Assembly (NCBI GenBank): GCA_900543705.1
Contig: UQSL01000067.1
Location: 1 to 10,419, forward strand
Reading direction: 5' to 3'
Origin: an uncultured Oscillospiraceae bacterium
GTDB taxonomy: Bacteria; Bacillota; Clostridia; Oscillospirales; Ruminococcaceae
DNA: 10,419 nt
Below, one piece after another: positions 7,415 through 10,419 of the stretch; position 1 is the first letter of the stretch, and each line of letters opens with the position of its first letter. The position numbers and the translations under genes were made by a program. Below the pieces are notes generated by a model that saw nothing but the letters and a program-made list of their open reading frames with translations, was not told the DNA's origin and searched no databases.

Positions 7415-8705
7415 ATGAAACAAAAGCCTTTTATTCACTTACTCAAAAGTCCGTATCACTACTATGTATTTGATGTCAACACAAACTCCATTCTCCGTGT
7501 GAGCCAAGAGCTTTTTGAATATTTACAGGCAGAACAGATAGGAAGAAAAATGCCTGTTTTGTCATCAGCAGGATCACAAGAATTGAACTCTTTGACAGAA
7601 AGTGGATATCTTAAAACAAAACACCCCTTAAAAATTGAAAACCCCCAAATCCGTGATGTTGAATATCTCTTAGAGTATCAATTGAATATGCTCACACTGC
7701 AAGTAACCCAGCAATGCAATTTCCGTTGCAGCTATTGTGCATATTCTACAGGAGACGGAATTATCCAGCGTAAACATAGTATTAAAAAGATGAATCTTCA
7801 AACTGCCAAAAAATCAATTGATTTTTTGGCAGAAAGAGCAAAACATAGTCCGGAAGTAAATATCAGTTTCTATGGTGGAGAGCCACTCCTAGAATGGCCG
7901 CTAATATATCAAACAATGGAATATGCCAAAAAGCGGCTAGAAGGGAAAAAATCACCTTCAATATGACTACAAACGCCACTTTACTTACAGAAGAAATTGC
8001 TCGTTATATAGTGGAAAACAATCTTTCACTGCTTATTAGCTTAGATGGTCCAAAGGAAATTCACGATCGAAACAGAAGATTTGCAAGTAATGGAGAAGGA
8101 ACCTTTGATGCTGTTATATCAAAAATCGTAGAATTAAAAGAAAAGGTGCCTGGGTTTCATGATTTGGTGACATTTAATAGTGTGATTGATCCCTGCAATG
8201 ACAGTAAATGCATAGGAGGTTTTTTTCAAAATATAGTCCGACAGACAAGAGCTTCTACATTAGTACCCCCCCAGGAACTGCTCTATATTATCCGAATAAA
8301 TATCAAAACGAAATGAAAAAATCCGGTTTAATTGGCTATCTCTCTGTACTCGGTTTAATTTCAGATAAAAAGGTAGATATGTTTTCTTTTAATGAAGCAA
8401 ATCAGATATTAGCAGAAGTAGAAAGGCAAATTCCTATAAGCGAATTGCCTGATATTTGTGGACATTCAGGTCCTTGTATTCCTGGAAAAACCAGACTGTT
8501 TGTAGACACAGATGGGAAGCTTTTTCCTTGTGAAAAATGTAGTGAAACAAGTGGGAGTATGCAAATCGGACATGTGAATTCTGGATTTGATTTTGAAAAT
8601 ATTAAAAAAATTATGAATATTGCAGCTTTGACAGAAGAAAGATGTAAAAATTGCTGGGCCTTATCCAAATGTGATATTTGTGCCGCCAAAATCGGAAAAG
8701 AATGA
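7415..8705 (+). pseudogene. Radical SAM/SPASM peptide maturase (CcpM-like), frameshifted
   Basis: This encoded a radical SAM enzyme that modifies a ribosomal peptide, most like the clostridial Cys-rich peptide maturase (CcpM) group. The N-terminus KPFIHLLKSPYHYYVFDVNTN fits that group. The SAM cluster motif CNFRCSYC is at residues 101-108 and GGEP at 154-157. Reading moves from the first frame to another at an A6 run (7946-7951), before FNMTTNATLLTEE and ISLDGP, and again at a T7 run (8220-8226). The third frame carries a SPASM domain: CGHSGPC, GKLFPCEKC, CKNCWA and CDICAA. Restoring one base at each run gives about 430 codons. The frame then stops at 8703-8705 with no Cys after CDIC, although SPASM domains usually have a later ligand; the missing tail seems to lie inverted just downstream (8834-8991). 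Two homopolymer indels could be sequencing errors, but the inversion argues for real decay. Confidence 0.82.
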
Positions 8706-8837
8706 ACCGTCGAATCCCGCCATAGAAAGACCTTTCGGTGCAACAATACCAGTAATGTTGTAGTTTAGTAAATCACGATAGCGTGCTAATTGAGCAGCAA
8801 GATAATTATATGGATATAAAGCAGCATCTTTTTTCAT
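8661..8837 (-). pseudogene. N-terminal fragment of a peptide maturation protein-like gene
   Basis: Read leftward from ATG 8837, the first about 44 residues (MKKDAALYPYNYLAAQL and on to VAPKGLSMAGFDG) look like a genuine protein start. They recall the clostridial peptide maturation family TIGR04066, which is found beside Cys-rich peptide maturases; this is a recollection, not a search result. GGAGG (8849-8845) lies seven bases upstream, an excellent ribosome binding site. The last about 14 codons (8702 to 8661) run antisense into the 3' end of the radical SAM gene and are not native, so the gene is cut near 8701-8712. The start overlaps the stop of the preceding minus-strand frame (ATGA), as in a coupled operon. 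It would not be functional here. Confidence 0.5.
8701..8709. repeat. 9-bp direct repeat AATGAACCG, left copy
   Basis: This is identical to 8983-8991. It sits exactly where the coding sense changes strand and could be a target-site duplication or a microhomology used in the rearrangement. Confidence 0.6.
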
Positions 8838-8991
8838 AAAACTTCCTCCGGAACAAAAGCTTGTCGTAATTTTTGTACTTCTGATAAAGCAATCATACTG
8901 CATAATTTCTGTTCTGCCTGTTTTCTAGTTGAGTTACAAAGTAATAAAATTCCTTCGGCTCTGAATTCCTTTGGACCACAAAAATGAACCG
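8834..8991 (-). pseudogene. Inverted C-terminal end of the radical SAM gene (probable)
   Basis: The minus strand holds an open frame that ends with TGA at 8836-8834 and reads VHFCGPKEFRAEG, then ILLLCNSTRKQAEQKL, then SMIALSEVQKLRQAFVPEEVL. It has no start of its own, and its stop overlaps the start of the next leftward gene, so it is the 3' end of a gene. Its Cys followed by an R..AE..L helix is what one expects after the final cluster motif of a SPASM maturase. If the segment 8701-8991 is flipped, the radical SAM frame passes from AAKIGK straight into AVHFCGPK in the same frame. I therefore infer that this is the lost C-terminus of the maturase. An alternative is the end of another gene of the same locus. 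Confidence 0.5.
8983..8991. repeat. 9-bp direct repeat AATGAACCG, right copy
   Basis: This is identical to 8701-8709 and marks the right border of the apparently inverted segment. The following bases begin the Cys-rich reading frame. Confidence 0.6.
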
Positions 8992-9112
8992 CACCGTAGC
9001 GACTTATGGAACCTGCAGTTATTGCAACTGCGCTACTTGTTTTTGTTTGATACCTGGTGGATCAAATGGTAGCTTGATGGATAGAGGTTATAATATTTCA
9101 TTTGGTAAATAA
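8984..9112 (+). CDS. Cys-rich short peptide, probable remnant RiPP precursor core
   Basis: A 42-codon ORF encodes MNRTVATYG, then CSYCNCATCFC with five Cys in eleven residues (C-x2-C-x-C-x2-C-x-C), then LIPGGSNGSLMDRGYNISFGK. The TVATYG-plus-Cys-cluster layout recalls Cys-rich precursor peptides matured by CcpM-type radical SAM enzymes (CLI_3235-class bacteriocin-like precursors), where a TVEAYG-like segment precedes the Cys core; this is from memory. The ATG lies within the 9-bp repeat at the inversion border and has no good ribosome binding site, and the usual longer leader is missing. The native leader was probably lost in the rearrangement, so it may not be expressed now. The antisense frame is also open, codon for codon, which lowers certainty. 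Confidence 0.45.
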   Translation: MNRTVATYGTCSYCNCATCFCLIPGGSNGSLMDRGYNISFGK

Positions 9113-9194
9113 AACTATTTCAGAAAAAGAATAAATTAATTCAATGTCTCTGCTTTTATTATTTCTGTTTTTTAAAAGAGAAGGTGTGACATGT

Positions 9195-10419
9195 ATGAAA
9201 AGAAAGAATTTCCTAAAAACAATTCTCTGTGCCATTCTCTGTTTTTCCATGCTGACCAGCTGCTCCTCTTTAGGAAGCCGGACTTCCGGAGAAAATGTAG
9301 AACCTGAATCACCAAAATCAACGGCTGATAACGGGGAGCCTTTGACTGTTTACTGCGATGAGACAAATAGAGACTTGGCGAATCTCATCAGCGACTACAA
9401 TGGGCAGGCTGCTGAAGAAGACCGTCTGGAAATTGTCACCTATGGATACAATCCAGACTCTGAAGAACAAGAAAATGCTCAGACACGTCTTTTGACCGAT
9501 CTGATGGCCGGAAAAGGGCCGGATTTATTACTAATGAACCTTATAAGTTTTTCCACCAACCAAAAAACCGCGATGGGCAGCGGACTATTTCAGGATCTCA
9601 ATTACTATTTCAAACAAAATCCCATTGACTGGGAAAACTATAATACGGCCGTCATGAACAGTGGCCTATATCAAGGAAAACGATATATCGTTCCTCTCTC
9701 CTATACGATTGGGATTTACGCAACTACGAAAAAAACATTGGACCGAAACGGTATTCCTACCTCAGTTGATTTTACTTTGGACAATTTTGACAAGTTGCTC
9801 CCCTATCAGGAAAATCTGGAGGAAAATAAGACCGGATTTTTTAATAGGGCGCCTGATATTTCTCTCTATATCTGTACTTTCATCGATTATGACAAGAAAG
9901 AACATAAATTTGATACTTCCAAATTCAAAAAAAGCATGGAACAATACAAACAGCTCAATCAAATGCAAAATACTTCCATGTATGTGTTTGAAAACTGTAT
10001 GGGATTTTCTGATCCGCGGATGATGGGAAATTATATTGCTTCCAAAAATTCCTCTCTAAAAGAAGATGATAAGTTGATTCTGATTGCTGATAAAATGACT
10101 TCCGATTCAGGGACTACCGCAGTTCCATGGAATACTGTCGCGATCAATGCCAATTCTCCTAATGGCGCACGCGCCTTCAAGTTTATCCAATGGGCACTCA
10201 GCGAGACGACCCAAAGCTCTAAATTTTCTACAATTCCCGTTTGCAAAAACGCTGTTCTGGATTACAAGGTACCTGGTACTAAAAATGAAGAATCCATGAG
10301 GGAATATAAAGCAATTCTCGATGACGTCCGGTCTGTTCAGTCATACAGTGATATGCGATTTGTAAATGAAATTTTTTGGCCATTATGGGAAGATTTTTTA
10401 GATGATAAAATCACTGTAG
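9195..10419 (+). CDS. Extracellular solute-binding lipoprotein (3' end outside window)
   Basis: This is the first 408 codons of a bacterial extracellular solute-binding protein (family 1-like), the ligand-capturing part of an ABC importer, probably for a sugar or oligosaccharide. It begins with MKRKNFLKTILCAILCFSML, and the lipobox LTSC puts the lipidated Cys at residue 23, anchoring it to the outer face of the membrane. A Ser/Gly/Glu-rich linker follows, then LTVYC.. and a clear GKGPDLLLMN motif (about 110-119), QDLNYYF, GKRYIVPLSYTIGIYATTKK (about 161-180) and a late AVPWNTVAINANSPNGARAF segment, all typical of the family. Start choice: the ATG at 9195 has AAGG ten bases upstream, while the ATG at 9191 is in another frame. 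The gene is open to the last base. No transporter permease or ATPase gene is visible here, so its substrate and partners are unknown. Confidence 0.85.
   Translation, partial: MKRKNFLKTILCAILCFSMLTSCSSLGSRTSGENVEPESPKSTADNGEPLTVYCDETNRDLANLISDYNGQAAEEDRLEIVTYGYNPDSEEQENAQTRLLTDLMAGKGPDLLLMNLISFSTNQKTAMGSGLFQDLNYYFKQNPIDWENYNTAVMNSGLYQGKRYIVPLSYTIGIYATTKKTLDRNGIPTSVDFTLDNFDKLLPYQENLEENKTGFFNRAPDISLYICTFIDYDKKEHKFDTSKFKKSMEQYKQLNQMQNTSMYVFENCMGFSDPRMMGNYIASKNSSLKEDDKLILIADKMTSDSGTTAVPWNTVAINANSPNGARAFKFIQWALSETTQSSKFSTIPVCKNAVLDYKVPGTKNEESMREYKAILDDVRSVQSYSDMRFVNEIFWPLWEDFLDDKITV

Larger units (their letters stand above)
8701..8991. other. Probable small inverted segment
   Basis: Between these limits the coding sense switches to the minus strand, while both flanks read on the plus strand. 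The borders carry the same nine bases, AATGAACCG (8701-8709 and 8983-8991). Flipping the segment on paper joins the radical SAM frame to a C-terminal tail and restores an ATGA-coupled downstream gene start. No transposase or invertase gene lies in the window. A short inverted pair TTTGTG (about 8676-8681) and CACAAA (about 8977-8982) is also present, so the exact endpoints are uncertain. Confidence 0.5.

Noticed and set aside
7946..7951. Programmed -1 frameshift at the A6 run
   Set aside because: GGGAAAAAATC is not a canonical X-XXY-YYZ site, no downstream stimulatory hairpin is evident, and a second frame break plus an inversion in the same gene favour decay.
8710..8982. Insertion sequence with 9-bp target duplication
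   Set aside because: The flanking AATGAACCG copies fit a target duplication, but the interior has no terminal inverted repeats or transposase and instead codes for pieces of the neighbouring locus.
8834..9061. Subtilase-like TSSAVAITAG in the minus frame upstream of the inverted tail
   Set aside because: It resembles a GTS-x-A serine protease motif, but it is the codon-for-codon antisense of the Cys-rich core, lacks the leading Gly and has no catalytic context.
1..10419. CRISPR array, tRNA or rRNA genes
   Set aside because: No regularly spaced repeats, cloverleaf-like segments or ribosomal RNA signatures were seen on either strand.

Overview
The window looks like the chromosome of an anaerobic, Gram-positive Clostridia bacterium, perhaps an Oscillospiraceae/Lachnospiraceae-type gut organism. 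The grounds are strong AGGAGG-type ribosome binding sites, a TTG start, an oxygen-sensitive 2-hydroxyacyl-CoA dehydratase/activase-type system, a CmpB-type membrane protein and traces of a clostridial Cys-rich peptide maturation locus. The exact taxon cannot be read from this sequence.

Left part (1-1320): about 470 bases with no convincing gene, then a leftward PAP2-family membrane phosphatase (472-1023). An intergenic region follows with a leftward promoter candidate for the phosphatase and, further right, a rightward promoter (1248-1276) whose -35 box lies within a perfect 13-bp palindrome.

Central operon (1321-7145): four tightly packed rightward genes. They are a TetR-family regulator (TTG start), a 979-aa double ASKHA-domain activase with a DUF2229-type C-terminal half, a 444-aa dehydratase/reductase-like FeS protein, and a CmpB-like membrane protein with a cytoplasmic helical tail. 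The first two overlap by ATGA, the next gaps are 2 and 22 bases, and the unit ends at a double hairpin with a clear intrinsic terminator. The likely logic is that the TetR protein controls its own operon, the activase uses ATP to deliver low-potential electrons, and the 444-aa protein receives them. The substrate is unknown.

AT-rich island (about 7149-9194): base use changes sharply. A radical SAM/SPASM peptide maturase resembling the Cys-rich peptide maturase CcpM group is broken by two one-base frame changes, at an A6 and a T7 run. Its 3' end is missing from the expected place. A segment of about 290 bp (about 8701-8991) appears to be inverted: on the minus strand it carries a C-terminal coding tail and, overlapping by ATGA, the first part of another gene with an excellent Shine-Dalgarno sequence. 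Flipping the segment back on paper continues the maturase reading frame, adds Cys residues that the SPASM domain lacks, and puts the second gene directly downstream. A short rightward ORF next to the right border encodes a Cys-rich core (five Cys in eleven residues), probably the remnant of the peptide substrate. I read this as a decayed, rearranged RiPP-type locus.

Right end (9195-10419): the first 408 codons of a lipoprotein extracellular solute-binding protein, running off the window.
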